From contig OU744452.1 in NCBI GenBank assembly GCA_916610825.1, forward strand, positions 2,329,543-2,393,542: a stretch of 64,000 nt of DNA, in the 5' to 3' direction. This document shows positions 33,901-45,800 of this stretch, in pieces. How positions within the stretch are numbered: position 1 is the first letter of the stretch; each line of letters opens with the position of its first letter. This stretch comes from Haliclystus octoradiatus (lineage: Eukaryota; Cnidaria; Staurozoa; Stauromedusae; Haliclystidae). The notes beneath the pieces are model-generated. The model saw only the letters and a list, made by a program, of their open reading frames with translations. It did no database searches and was not told the origin of the DNA. The translations under genes were made by a program, and so were the position numbers.

Positions 33901-35788
33901 TTGTCACTGATGCAGAGTCCCGCTACTCTGCTACTGAAATTGAATTGGCCGCAGTCGTTTGGGCAACCCAGAAGTGCAAAATGTTTTTACATGGGTCATC
34001 ATTTAACCTAATTGTCGACCACAAGCCACTAATATCCATCCTCAATGACAAGCGTCTGCACCAAATTCCAAGTGCAAGAATCATTCGCCTCAAAGAAAAG
34101 TTATCATCATTTTCATTCACTGCTATCTGGCGTGCTGGTACAAGTCACACCGTCGTCGATTGCTTCTCACGACATCCAGTTGATCAACCAAGTCCAGACG
34201 ATGTCAACATTGATACAGATGCTGATTCAAGCTTCCAAGTAAATCACATCCAAACTCGTCTTCAATCAACTGATGCTACCAACTTTCCACCAGACGCAAC
34301 TCTCAACAAAGTCAAATCTGCAGGTGAAAATGACGCAGTACATCTCAAGCTAGCTGACCTGATCATTAATGGCTTCCCACAACAGAAGGAAAAACTGGAC
34401 ATCAGCATTCACCCCTATTGGTCACTACGTCACGATCTGTCACTCTTGGAATCATCAATCATCCTCTACCAAGATCGCAGTCTTATCCCAAAATCTCTTC
34501 GATCGACTATGCTGAATGAACTCCACACATCTCATCTTGGTCTAACTCGAACTCTTGCACGAGCTCGACAATGTATTTTTTGGCCAAATATGACCAACGA
34601 AGTCACAAATCGAATTCGGTCATGCGAAGAATGTGCCCAAAGACTGTCATCCAACTCACATGAGCCACTTATTCAAGACACACCACCAACTCGTCCTGGT
34701 GAAGCGATTGCAACAGACATTTTCTCACACCATGGCCACGAATTCCTTGTCATCACCGATAAGTACTCTGGTTGGCCTCACGTTGTACACTGTGGCAAGA
34801 GCACCGATACAGACACCGTCGTCGATATTCTATCCAGCTGGTTCTGTAGCATGGGTGTCCCTATTCGCTTAACGTCTGATGGTGGACCGCAGTTTTCAAG
34901 TCATGCATTTTCAGCATTCTGCAAAGATTGGGGCATAATTCACGACCCGTCGTCACCATACCATCATCAAGCCAACGGACATGCAGAAGCTGCTGTCAAA
35001 GCTATGGAAAATATTGTCGCCAAAGTAACAACAAATGGACACCTCAACACAGAAGCCTTCTACAAAGCTCTATTGGAATACCGTAATACACCAAGAAGTG
35101 ATGGTATCAGTCCAGCCCAGCGTTTATTTGGCAAACCTCTTCGGTCACGAATCCCAATTCATCCATCGCAATTCACTGATGACATCAAGCAACTAATTAT
35201 TATTGCAGACAAGAAAGCAAGCACGCTAAAAGAAAAAGCAAAACAACAACATGACCTTCATGCTCGCCGCCTTGATCCATTCATTCCTGGTGATATTGTC
35301 CGCATCCAAAATCAGAATACCAAACATTGGGATCGCATTGGAGAAATTGTCTCTATTGATCCTCGAGGACGCAGCTATCGCCTAAAAACCGAATCTGGTC
35401 GACTCTACTGGCGCAACCGCCGTCAACTCCGCCGGTACTATGGTCCATCAACATCAACTACAGCTGCTGCTTCAACCACCCCAGAGGAGGAAGAACCATC
35501 AACAAATACATCTAGTGCATCATTACATTCACCACCTAGACGCAGCACTAGAAAGAAAAACAAAACTAATAAACTAAATTTATAATCAATATTCATTACA
35601 TGTATATTTCTATAATCTCCCAGAAAGGGCATGTGCTATTACAACTTATTTACATTACAATATTGATATACTTCCTGTAAACATAATCGTGTCATTTATA
35701 GTTTTAGTTTAGATTCTAATATACTGTTCTGTGATCAACAACGTTTATTCTCTCGTCTCAAGTTCTAGCTTATTCACATAATACTACA
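30951..35788 (+). mobile_element. Ty3/gypsy LTR retrotransposon B, whole-looking
   Basis: The 157-base LTRs (30951-31107 and 35632-35788) look identical, start TGTGCT and end CTACA. The target duplication CCACC is exact (30946-30950 and 35789-35793). A primer-binding site starts with TGG right after the 5' LTR (31108), and a purine-rich tract (cagaaagggca) precedes the 3' LTR. One 1450-codon gag-pol frame fills the interior. All signs point to a recent insertion; the element looks whole. Confidence 0.95.
31233..35585 (+). CDS. gag-pol polyprotein of LTR element B
   Basis: A single frame of 1450 codons. Order: Gln-rich N-terminus and capsid-like helices, zinc knuckles (CYFCGKQKHSRAEC, CGFCDKLGHYQSVC), protease (LPDTGAACDVLSV), reverse transcriptase, RNase H (LETDAAQSKGLGYALW), integrase HHCC part and core (ATDIFSHHGHEFLVITDKYS, RLTSDGGPQFSS), and the C-terminal end YWRNRRQLRRYY. 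Gag and pol in one frame is common in several invertebrate gypsy groups. Confidence 0.9.
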   Translation: MPMETRQNEKASTSTAGDEEFSDNSDSHDPIIPLASSINLPSGDIPPWFNAILQQQQQAFTAALQSVAKATSKHRNNESHSGSAKRMDIPTLKSPSKITIADFRDWEERFSGYAAATRLSTDCNLAARRGILRSAIHDDWSKLWTAKVILVNDIDDTDAIIDKFSHYLRDKRNPLLDRKEFHNRDQLPDETIDQYYAVLRTLDESCGFSPELTCETCHADTGISQNMRDERLRDRLICGLRDVDTQQKVLAEKFSTLTLKKTLDICTSHEASKTTQDKLATSSTINVSAIKSKKPYKKSEKSNTGRQDNNSSNEHTPKCYFCGKQKHSRAECPAKEAICGFCDKLGHYQSVCKAKKRSSHQPNTNHVYLNALSNTTDTIKLLTTHEHGPSYLHWLPDTGAACDVLSVQHLKALNCDLLLKLKPATDQLFTANSTPLSTLGRCSLTIKLNNNQYTADIHVVDAVNAPLLSKKGCIALGLIPENWPDLSAATPVNTVSLLASTDQEAHHINLPTQQSSNDDATQLIKEFSSVFTDTGPLRKMDGPAMKIELTEDATPTRQYKAYNIPFKWQKLVQAQLDSMITKDIIEKVPLNESPQWIHPMVVVPKKNSTEPRITVDLTSLNRFVKRPGYPSRTPRDLIANIPPGMKYFTTLDARHGYWQVPLATESRPLTTFITPWGCYRFRRNVMGLISAGDEHNRRGDEALAGIDNLQKVVEDVIIYDKDYDTHIKRVKDVLKRCSDNGITLNKKKFHFAQSSAEWCGYVITSTGYTLNPRLVTALTEFPQPTSLTQLRSFLGLVQQFESFSSEISQLATPLRALLSPSTSFYWNQLHQDAFKGLINELTSPRILAHFNPQAQLRLETDAAQSKGLGYALWSEQDDKTWRLLQCGSRFVTDAESRYSATEIELAAVVWATQKCKMFLHGSSFNLIVDHKPLISILNDKRLHQIPSARIIRLKEKLSSFSFTAIWRAGTSHTVVDCFSRHPVDQPSPDDVNIDTDADSSFQVNHIQTRLQSTDATNFPPDATLNKVKSAGENDAVHLKLADLIINGFPQQKEKLDISIHPYWSLRHDLSLLESSIILYQDRSLIPKSLRSTMLNELHTSHLGLTRTLARARQCIFWPNMTNEVTNRIRSCEECAQRLSSNSHEPLIQDTPPTRPGEAIATDIFSHHGHEFLVITDKYSGWPHVVHCGKSTDTDTVVDILSSWFCSMGVPIRLTSDGGPQFSSHAFSAFCKDWGIIHDPSSPYHHQANGHAEAAVKAMENIVAKVTTNGHLNTEAFYKALLEYRNTPRSDGISPAQRLFGKPLRSRIPIHPSQFTDDIKQLIIIADKKASTLKEKAKQQHDLHARRLDPFIPGDIVRIQNQNTKHWDRIGEIVSIDPRGRSYRLKTESGRLYWRNRRQLRRYYGPSTSTTAAASTTPEEEEPSTNTSSASLHSPPRRSTRKKNKTNKLNL

Positions 35789-35799
35789 CCACCTCAGCT

Positions 35800-36704
35800 T
35801 TCGTATCGGATAGGGGTTTGAGTTACACAACGCCGCTTGAATACAATACGATATGCTGCGCGCTACGAAGCATATTCATTTTCATGCCTGCATGATTTTC
35901 AAGACGCTGCACTCTGTGTAACTCAATCAATCTGGTATGTGTTGTGCCGGTTCTCGTTTCTCTGAGCCTCTCAAAACATGAATCAATTTTTTAAATGGCC
36001 ACTGGCGCGCAGAAAAGTATCAACATGGATCACTTATTGATGGTTTTCTCTACCTGTATGTGCGCTGCAAATGTCTTGCATATATGTAAAATTGCACATA
36101 ATCTGATGGTTCTGAGATATTTAGCAAAAAAAGAAAAGAATTGCTCGAGAGTCTCAGTTTTGCTCATTTAATTTTCATGGTATCTTTTGGAATTTAGTGT
36201 TGTTTGATTCAAATTTTCAAAATGTTGTATTTAATTTAATATGTTTGATTATTAATGTTTTGATATGATTAACTACTACTTCTGACTGTATTATATCTCT
36301 ATAGATCAGTATTTAAATTTTTTATAATCCGTATTACATCAGAATCCTATTCAGAGATCATTAGCTTATAACTTGAAACTGTTTAATTTTCTTAACTTAA
36401 AGTAGCTTCGTTGTTTGGATTATTTTTACAGTTAAAATTATTGATTTATTATACCACCTATATAATGCTTTACGCACCAATTCTAGAAACATAAAATATA
36501 TTTGTGAACCACACCAGATTAATTGATTTCCACAGTAATTAAATAGACATTGTTGTATGATACCTGATAGCTAACTTTATTGAAACCTAGTCAACATTTC
36601 ATTGCATAATTAATTCTGAATTTGTGGCTATAATATTAGTTCAGCACTTTCCAAGAAGCATCAAATGAACTTTCACACCTTCAATCCACTTTTATTATTT
36701 GTTA
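35800..36704. other. Intergenic, one dispersed repeat
   Basis: Bases 36165-36300 are the second copy of the family at 29411-29590. The rest is AT-rich with no exon or element ends that I can support. Confidence 0.5.
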
Positions 36705-37703
36705 GGCTATGGCCATACGGCGTATTATGAGCAAAAATTAATGCAGGCGTATTTAATGCATTATTTACGCCTCGAAATACATATTCGAGATGTTTGAAAA
36801 CTTGAAGCGCGCTAAACAGGCGGATATAAATTAAATTTTCTGATTAGTGCGTTTTACATAACCAAACTATTGTTCCCAACGGCATGAGACAAAGATATTT
36901 GTTTTCGTCATGGGGTAATATGATATCCTAAGTTTATTTAAAAATTATAAACAAATTCGTGGAAGGAAATCGTTCGCTTTTCTGTGAGTATTACATGCCA
37001 TGTTCAAGATAATAATCAACATACAGAAGCAATAAACATCCGCTGTTCAAGAAATACTCATTGGAAATAAAAATTACAAACTTAGCTTTGCGATAATGTC
37101 GAGAAGAGTTTGCATTTAGGAAACTATAATTTTTATTTAAATACAATCAAAATGTGAATGTTTTGAGATTTGATTATTGCATTTTTAAGTCCATGTTTCT
37201 GATTTCCAATGATATATGAAATAAAAATTTATATCAACCTTGAATACCATTGAATGATGAAATAAATGATTGATAAAAGAAAATGAACACTTTGTTGTAC
37301 TTCGATCCCTGCTCATTTGTATTGTTCATTGAATCATTTCCAAGGAGTTGCTATGCTGTTGCCATGCAACTGTCAACAAATTAAATGTCTAAACCCCCGT
37401 CTTTGTTGAAATAATTTACGAATAATTAAGGATTATTATAGGATTACAGTACCAAGGATGGCGTTTTATCCGCCTTCATGTTCGCCTGCATAGTTCAAAG
37501 GCGTATTTGAGAGGTGTCCAAGGCGTATTTGCATTTAAATACGCCTAGCCTAGGCGTATTTTGGCATTTTAACCGGTTTAAATGCAACAGGCGTATTTAA
37601 TGCGCGCTATAAGGCGTTCTCCAGGTGTATTTTAGGCGTAAATAATGCTCGAATTAAATACGCCTGCATTATTTTCGCCCAAAATACGCCGTATAGCCAT
37701 AGC
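36705..37703. mobile_element. Harbinger-like MITE (999 bases)
   Basis: Inverted ends starting GGCTATGGCCATACGGCGTATT on the left and the matching ...AATACGCCGTATAGCCATAGCC on the right. The 3-base target duplication TTA (36702-36704, 37704-37706) is the type used by PIF/Harbinger. 'ggcgtattta' words recur inside near both ends. No transposase. Confidence 0.8.
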
Positions 37704-38356
37704 CTTAGTGACATTATTTCACACTGATTCCATAAGATTTTTAATACTACTGTATCACCAGTGTCAGACAGAATATTGAGCTTACAGAATCCTAAAACAT
37801 TTTCTTTTAAAAATTATAAAATTATCCATTCTCTTTTGAATTTGCTCTAACTTTCCAGGATCTAGGATCCCCACTTTTGTTGGACCCTCTGTATCACATC
37901 AGATACGTGTTTCATCCCATTTTTGTTGGTGATTTTTAATATGAAAAAGGCAAGGAAAAAGTACCTATCATTATGGGCCCAACATTTAATATTATATAAT
38001 ACAATTTAATGAGTATTAAAATACATTGCACGCATCCTAAAATTAAACATTCATAAAACATTTATAATTAATTGTTTTGTCTCGAAAGAACTAGTTCTAT
38101 AGCATTTTTCATTTGCCACTACTGTAAGGAATTTCAATAGTATGTAAATACATGCTGAGTGGAAATATTTGACAGCTTCAGCACAGACACTTTATACATT
38201 GAAGTTTAAGTTAGCTCTTTCATGCAAAGAAGCGATCACAGAGCCAACTAAACTAGAAACGGTTATCCAAAATGTATTCAGAAATAAAATATGATTTTAC
38301 ACGAGCAATAAGATCTTCAGAATGTAACACAACTTTATCGTATTTATCACCCACAG

Positions 38357-38672
38357 CTTTGATTAAATATTTATGCAAATTCAATTGTATTCCCAAGAGA
38401 TCTATTCAAGCTTGAGTCAGAAAAGTTTTTCTCAAATTGTCGTTTGCAGCATTTTCTCTCTCAAATTTGCAGTTTCAATCTGGATTTCAGCTGCTTCTCC
38501 TATCAAAGCGATCAGCAACGTAGACCAAATAATCAATATTTATGCAAATTCAATTGAATTCCCAATAGATTCATTCAAGCTGGTGTCAGAATATTGTTCT
38601 TAAATTGTCATTTGCAGCATTTTCACTCTAAAATTTGCAGTTTCAGCTATGACTTCCGCTGTTTCCCCTCTA
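38357..38672. repeat. Tandem duplication, unit about 165 bases
   Basis: Two diverged units, 38360-38525 and 38526-38672, share 'atttatgcaaattcaattg', 'gcagcattttc' and 'tttgcagtttca'. The minus strand of the first unit reads EAAEIQIETANLREKMLQT, but the second unit is broken in that frame, so I do not call a gene. Confidence 0.6.
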
Positions 38673-38674
38673 GA

Positions 38675-39110
38675 CCGTGCGCCACGGAACTAAAACGGCA
38701 GGTTTCTCTGGGCAACTTGAAAATTACATAAACTTGTTCATGAAAATATGCTAAACAATTACTCATTTCTTGTTTTAATAAAGCCCTTCAAAAATCCAAT
38801 TTATATTTCATGATTCAAGGTCAAAGCCTTCTTATCATTTTGAGAAAATGCTGCATGTGAATTTCATGGTCTTTGATTCTTTTGTTCTCCCAAGATTTTG
38901 AGAATCCATAGAAGCATGGCAAAAACACAAAATGTATGAATTGAGAAGGCTCTGACCGTGAAACGAATTATAAATTCATCTCTGGTGAGCTCAATAAAAT
39001 TTAACCAAAACAAGAAACGGGAAAGTATTTATTGTATTCTTTATAAACATTTTATGTGAATTTCTATTTGCCCGGAGAAACCTGCTGTTTTAGTTCTGTG
39101 GTGCTCAGTC
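38675..39110. mobile_element. Foldback MITE, about 436 bases
   Basis: Inverted ends: left 'cacggaactaaaacggcagg', right with 'cctgctgttttagttctgtg'. Pairing extends inward in blocks to make a long foldback. The 8-base flanks do not match cleanly, so the superfamily is open. Confidence 0.65.
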
Positions 39111-39229
39111 TATTCCAAGTTATACGTGAGGTAATGGGGGAAATTTTTAATCTTTTTTAAACAGGAATAAGTTATCTTTTATCTTGAGCGATTTAAAATT
39201 CACAAAATTAAATATAGGGCCATCAATGT

Positions 39230-39587
39230 GACGAAATGATTAATTTTGAGTGTGGTAATAACTCATATACTGTGATATAACATAGTAAGTTTCATTCAAA
39301 AATTATGAACAAATTCTTAGAAGAAAATCGTATGCTTTTTTCTTTGATTGTTACGAACCATTCAAGATAATAATCAGAATACAGAAGCAATAAGCATCCG
39401 CTGTTCAAGAAATAACAATTGAAAATTGAAATCATTTACGTAGCCTTACGATAATGTTGGGAATAATTTCAGTTAAATAACTTTAAAGAAGTTTTATTTA
39501 AATAAAATCAAAATGTTAATGTACTTAGAACTGATTACTTTATGTTCTGCGTTATTTTCGCTCGATTTACGCCGTTTAGCCATTGCC
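39230..39587. mobile_element. Truncated relative of the Harbinger-like MITE
   Basis: Matches the middle and right end of the element at 36705-37703 (shared 'atccgctgttcaagaaat'). It closes with GCCGTTTAGCCATTGCC before TAA. Its left end is absent. More diverged, so older than the full copy. Confidence 0.65.
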
Positions 39588-39723
39588 TAAGATACTATAA
39601 TAAGAATTAAGATAATGAAACTCAAATTCGAATTGTCAAAAATTTTGAAGGGATCATGATATCATGTTAAGTTTGCCGTCTACATAAATAATCAAACATT
39701 CAAACTAAATTTTATTTAATTAA

Positions 39724-39808
39724 ATGCTTGAAAAAGCTTCTTTGGCTTCATTATCCCAAACTTTTATCATCCTTTTGAGTACAAAATTATTGAAGATGGG
39801 TGGAGTAG
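39724..39808 (+). CDS. Gene 2 candidate first exon, first half of the P-loop
   Basis: ATG at 39724 follows an in-frame TAA, and the frame reads MLEKASLASLSQTF, then KLLKMGGVG up to a GTGTCC donor at 39809. With the next exon this gives KMGGVGKTSL, a P-loop, in matching phase across a 93-base intron with a good branch-point-like TGACTCA. The first P-loop Gly is Lys here and the donor is weak, so another upstream exon cannot be ruled out. Confidence 0.5.
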
Positions 39809-42800
39809 GTGTCCAAAAGTTACATAAAATTGTATTATATTTTCGTCAAGAGAATCACTGTTTGTTTCTGCAATGCCAATGACTCAATCTTTATATTTCA
39901 GGCAAGACTAGTCTCTGCAAAGCATTAGTTGACTGCAAAGGTGAACACATTGATCGTGAAAATAGAACAGAAGGTATCGATTTATGCCAATGGAAGATTA
40001 GACCCAAAATCAATGATGAAGAACCTCTGGAGGCACTGATTGTGGATTGTGCAGGACAAAGGAGATATATCATTACTCATCAGCTATTTTTTACAAAAGG
40101 TTAGGCATTAAAATATAATTAGACATTACTTTTTAAATTTCTTGATAATTATTATTCAGGCAGCAAATAGGCATAGAAATTCAATTTTTAGCAGTTAAAT
40201 AAAATTGAAGCGTCTGGTAACTAACAACACTCCTATTAAATTACCTTGCTTACATATCAAATGAAGCAACAAGCTACTTGAGTTGGGGAACGAAGCAACA
40301 AGATACTCAACAAAACTGGAACTGAGAAAAGTTGGGAAACGCAAATATTTACTTTCTTAGACCTACAAATCCAAGTACAGTCAAACTCCTCATAAGCGAC
40401 CACTCAAGGGACCCTCCAATTATGGTCGCTAACAAGGAGTGGTCGCTCAATAAGAACAATAGAAATATAGAACAATAGGCGGAAACAATAGAAAAGTAGT
40501 CTTTGGAGATCGACTTATTAATTTGAAAATAGTTCATTTTAATAGCCAACATATAGATCAGTGTGTTATGTTATTACAATCTTCTATAAATTTCATTTGT
40601 TAATCAATGTTCTCATAGTTTTCATATGAATAAATTATAATTTATGGAAGCGAATTGAATTACCAAATGCTGTTCAAATATAAATTAAAACTCAATAATC
40701 AAATGGCAAAACGAAGTACAGTATTAGATTGTTTGAATAAAGTTGACATATTATTTCCCTAAATAAACTTCAATAAATAAAAGCATTATTTCCTCATAAT
40801 CTTTTCTTTTCAATAAACTTTGAAATTAACAACAAAGTATTCACACCACAACGTCTTTTTTGCATGTTTGAATGGTCAACAAATTAATTAACATAACAAA
40901 GACAATCTCAAGTTACATGAAATCGATCCTATTTAGGGCTCCGTTGCTATGGCAGTTAATTGATCAAACAGACATGATGAATTTGAAGTGCTTTGTTTGT
41001 GAATTGAAATGTGAAAGAAAATCGTGCTGCCATGACAACAGAATATCTCAATTCTGTAACAATAACAGCGGTCGCTTAAAACAATGAATAGTCAATCGTG
41101 GGACCGAAAAGGGCGGTCGCTGGTTGCGTTTGAAGAGTGGTCGCTGAATACAACACTTTTCTATTGTTTCATTCAACAGCGGCCCGAAGCGTGGTCGCTT
41201 ACAAAGAGTGTCCGCTCAATAGGAGTGGTCGCTATGACGAGTTTGACTGTATTGAACTTCCTCGACAATTTTGAATGATGAGTACTTACTTACAATTAAA
41301 CAAACAAAGTCAGCATTTCAGGTGGAACGAAAATCATTCATGCATTGTCTGATGAGGCCACAATACGGAGCTAAGAATTCACAAATTTACGACTACACAA
41401 AGAAATCTCAATCTGCAAAAGGCTTCTCAATAAATTATGATTAATCTATCATCTCAAATTGGATTGTCTTATGTAAACATTTACAAAATAAAAACAAAAG
41501 TAATTGTTTTCCCGCTCAACAGAGATAAAAACATCTTTTGCGTACATCGATACGCCGTTGACCGGAATTGAAGTAAATGAATTTAGTATTAATTAATAGA
41601 GTCGTCAATATAAAAATAACATTTATAGTAACTATTGAAATCCTGCATTAGCTTCACAAAACACAAGAGTAATAAACTAAGATGATAGCAATTCATGTTC
41701 TCATTATTTGCTTCAACAAAATTGACCTGTCAGTCATCTATTATAACAGGTCTTGATTTGTATCCTTCATGTTTTGTCAGTAGTCCCGTAACGCATCATT
41801 TGAGTTCATGAACATTAAAAGTTCTATTTTCCACCATCCTTTAATGAAATTTTGTGAGCTGCTCATGAAAATGTTAGAAAGACTTCAGAGTGACAGGTTT
41901 AATCCTCATAAAATTAATTTATTCAATCAATTGCCCGAATGTGCCAGTTTGCTTAAACAATACTCTTTCGATGAATCACAAATTTCAGATTTATACAGGC
42001 ATATTAAAACCTCATCTAGATTATGGTTTGGCAATATAGGGAAACAGCACTCATGTAAATAATATCAATGAGCTCCATAAACGATGCATTTGAATACTTT
42101 GTGGATCAAAATTTTTATGCACGCACCAAACCACTAATCAAAACCCATAGAATTTTGAAACTGAAAGATCTCAATTTATTACGAGTTATGACTTTTTTAC
42201 CCATGTTTATTTATCAAACATACCCATGTTTATTTATCAAACATGCCTTTGCTAGAAAAGATTATTTACAACGTCTACCGACATACAAGTTCTCCTCTCT
42301 CTGGAATGGCTGTTCCTATCTGAGTTTATGCAGCATTAACCTTTCAAGAAAATTATTCTTGAAATTATTGAAGCAACTTATCATTGAGAGCTGCAATCCC
42401 AAATGTTTGTTGGCTGGCTACTATACCTGTTCAAATTAACCATTTTAATCATCAGGCCTGTATTTCATATTTCATTTTCACAAACCATCAATTTCATATG
42501 TTTCCTAGTCATAATCAATATTTATAAATATTGTAATTGCTATTATATACCCTTGTCGTTTACTCTTCTGAACTCTACAGTAATCATTCCCAATTTCTAC
42601 TTCACTTTCACCCATTCGTGTCTATCTTATTTTAATATAGTACCAATTACATTTATAACAATAATTACTAGATAACAAATGTTCACTCAATTAAAAACTT
42701 ACAGTATGACATCCAAATAAACAAGCATGTCTGCTTACGGATGACTACAACCATGCACATATTTTCTAAATTGATATATGTTTGAAATACATACTTACAT

Positions 42801-45800
42801 ACATACAATTAACGTTCATGAACTGTGATCCTCAGAAATATCTGAGCTAAACTCGATTTCAATAATTTATTTCAGAAAACCTAACAGTACTCTATAAATG
42901 TTCCTAATTCAGCAGGTGGTATCCAAAATTAGAATTAATTTGATCCAACATTTTGATTGCTTTTTATGCAATGGTTTACAGTTGTAGAGAAGAATGAGTG
43001 TGTCTTCAGTCAGATATTTGACACACTCATTATAATGAACTTGCAGGAATTCTTTACGTTACTCAAAGCTCTTTTTGATCCCTGAATTCAAACTTGCAAA
43101 CTTTAATATTTGAAAGAACTTTACCCATTAAAATCTCTTTTTAAAAAAGATGTGTTTTATATCCTATTGGCTACAGTACATTTTTAGAGAAACATCTGAA
43201 GGGATAATCTCTGTGCTGCGTGTAATTTCTTATATTGGACTGTTCCAGGCGAACAGCTCAACTAATTAGTTATGTTGAAAATAACTGATGATTAAAGTTA
43301 TAATATATATCAGATGGTGTTTTCCTTTTACTTGCAAATGTACGAAATTGAATACGATTGTCATTCAAAACACTAATTGTCACTATTTTCTTATTTATTC
43401 CTAAAATACTTTATAATGACTAACACGATGTTTCAAACGTTACTTGTACACTTGTCTCTTAGGTTAGGTCTCTTGTCTCTTGAGTTTATGTTATTTATAT
43501 TTGTTTATTCTATTGTGCTTATGCCACGTTTACATGTATGACATGTCCACATTAAACGTATGACATTGCCACGTTGCACATAAGTAAATGCCTAATTGCT
43601 ACATCTTAGTAAATTCAGTTTAACAGGCATGAGAGAGTTCCTCGGAAAAGCTGATTTCCTCGTTTTCCATCGGATTTAAAACAAAGTAAATTCATTGAAA
43701 ATACTAGTCTTGCTATTGTTTTGGTAATTTTCCAAGTATTTTCCTCGTTTTTGACTGAGCTCGACTCTCATGCCTGGTTTAATATTTAGATTATTACAAA
43801 ACACATGGAAATATTTTTCAATTCTTTTGTTGCATTTAAGGCTGCTTATTTCTCCTTGTGGTTAATCTGTACGATTATGAAGAAACACTGGAATGTTATG
43901 AAAAAACTGTCGGAACATGGATTAATTTGATACAGGTCCATGCACCGTATTCACCAATTATTATCGTACCTACTCATTTGGATAAGTTTGATGAAGAAAG
44001 CATCAATGATGCACTTAAGAAATGCACTCATATAATGAACCGTGTTTGGTATGATCAAAAGGTTAACGTTCAAGGTATTAAAAAAGATTGCAACAAATCA
44101 GTTGAAGATGGAGATGATGATTCAGACTCTATGAGAATGCTCCCTGTATCGACTAAAGGTGTCTTACCTGGAATGGATAAGCTTAAAGAAGAGATAATCA
44201 ATGTTATGACTGATAAAGAGATCATGCCGTTAGTTGGTAGAGAAATACCAGAAGTATATGAACAATTAGAAGAATTCTGTATCAAAGAAGGAAATACGAC
44301 ACCTGTTATTACAGCGAAGAAGTTGATCAAATTAGCCTGTAAGGAATTTAAAATGACAACGAACATGACGGAAACAGCACTCCTCCATTTGAATGCAGTT
44401 GGTTCTGCGTTATACTTCGCCGAATCTAGACGCCTTGATAAATTTGTGTTTTTGAATCCAAAATGGTTTATCAATATCCTGAAGGCATTGTTCACACACA
44501 AGATCGAAGACAGAATGTCGTATGAAGACAAATATGTTGCTTGCAAAGTATTCCCTGCAGATTTTGAACAGCTTGCTGACGATTTAATTGAACATGCAAG
44601 ACTGGATACACAGTTGCTAAGGTAGTTGTTATGTTCAATTTTTAAAAACTAGTAGGGGAGACCGGGGTCACTTCGGACGCGGGTGACTTCGGACAGAACG
44701 GTTTTACTTTAAATAAAAATACAATCTCTCAGTATGTTAAATACAAAGGTAAAACATACGTATCGCCAATTTTTTAGATAATTTCATCAAGTAATAAAAA
44801 AGTAATTATGGTTTGAAACTTTGTCCCGCTTTTGTGTATTATTTGTTCTCGAAGAAAAAGTTCGACGAAGAAAATCCACGCAACCAACATGTTGATATTT
44901 GGTACCATTTTGAAGCCAGTGACGTTGTGTGCCTCATACTAAAGTTTCATGCACGTGCGCTTTGAAAATTCAACTGTAGAAATGATATTCTTCAATGTTT
45001 ATAAACGGGGTGACTACGGTCAGAGCGTCAAAACATAGCAAAGCGATGAAGAAGTAAAATATCAAGCTAACAAGAAACAATGGTAAATCCGAAATTAAGT
45101 GGGTGTCATGTTTCTCATTCCATTCAAGTTTGACACGCTCCAGCTGTGATGTTGTGTAAACATTTCAGAGCACGCGTGATCCGTCGGCTTAGAATATATG
45201 GAAATAATATGGTCTAGTTGAATAGAATATCAAATTGTGGATGAAAAATCAAGTATGAAGTGCATTTAATTACAGATATGTCTCAATTTATATATGACGA
45301 AAAGTTTGGTTTACTCTTGTTGATTTACGAGCATGTTTTGTTTTCGTTTGGAGCTGCTGTGTTATCACTTGAATCTACGGCTTTCGATGACTATTTTGAC
45401 GCGCTAAAGAAATTATAAATATTAGCATGGTTTGTAATTTATGAATAATTTCATTGATTTCTCTGAGTAGATGAATGATGAAGCTTTCGATTGATGTCAA
45501 TAAACATTTGTTTCGTGCATTGTTGAGAGTTTAAATTCACTGTCCAGAGTCACCCCAGTCTGGCCGAAGTCACCCTGCTCAACTAGGGGTAAAAGAATGA
45601 TCAAATACTCAGCACTCGAATATATTTAACTTTCCAACAATTTATCCTTTTAAACATGGCACATTGGCTATTAAATGATATACGATTTATTTGTTTCGAG
45701 CGAAAAATAAATTAATTAGAAGTAAGAAACCAAAAAGCGTCCGATGTGTACCCCCGATGTGTACCCGGTCTCCCCTATATTTTCTTACAACTATATTGAC

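Noticed and set aside
38357-38672. Minus-strand coiled-coil exon (EAAEIQIETANL)
   Set aside because: Only one of two tandem units is open in that frame and no splice signals support it.
41808-42439. Two open stretches as a new host gene
   Set aside because: They match the C-terminal part of LINE reverse transcriptases in mixed frames.
44070-44546. Minus-strand open stretch of 158 codons
   Set aside because: It is the mirror of the well-supported Roc-COR exon.
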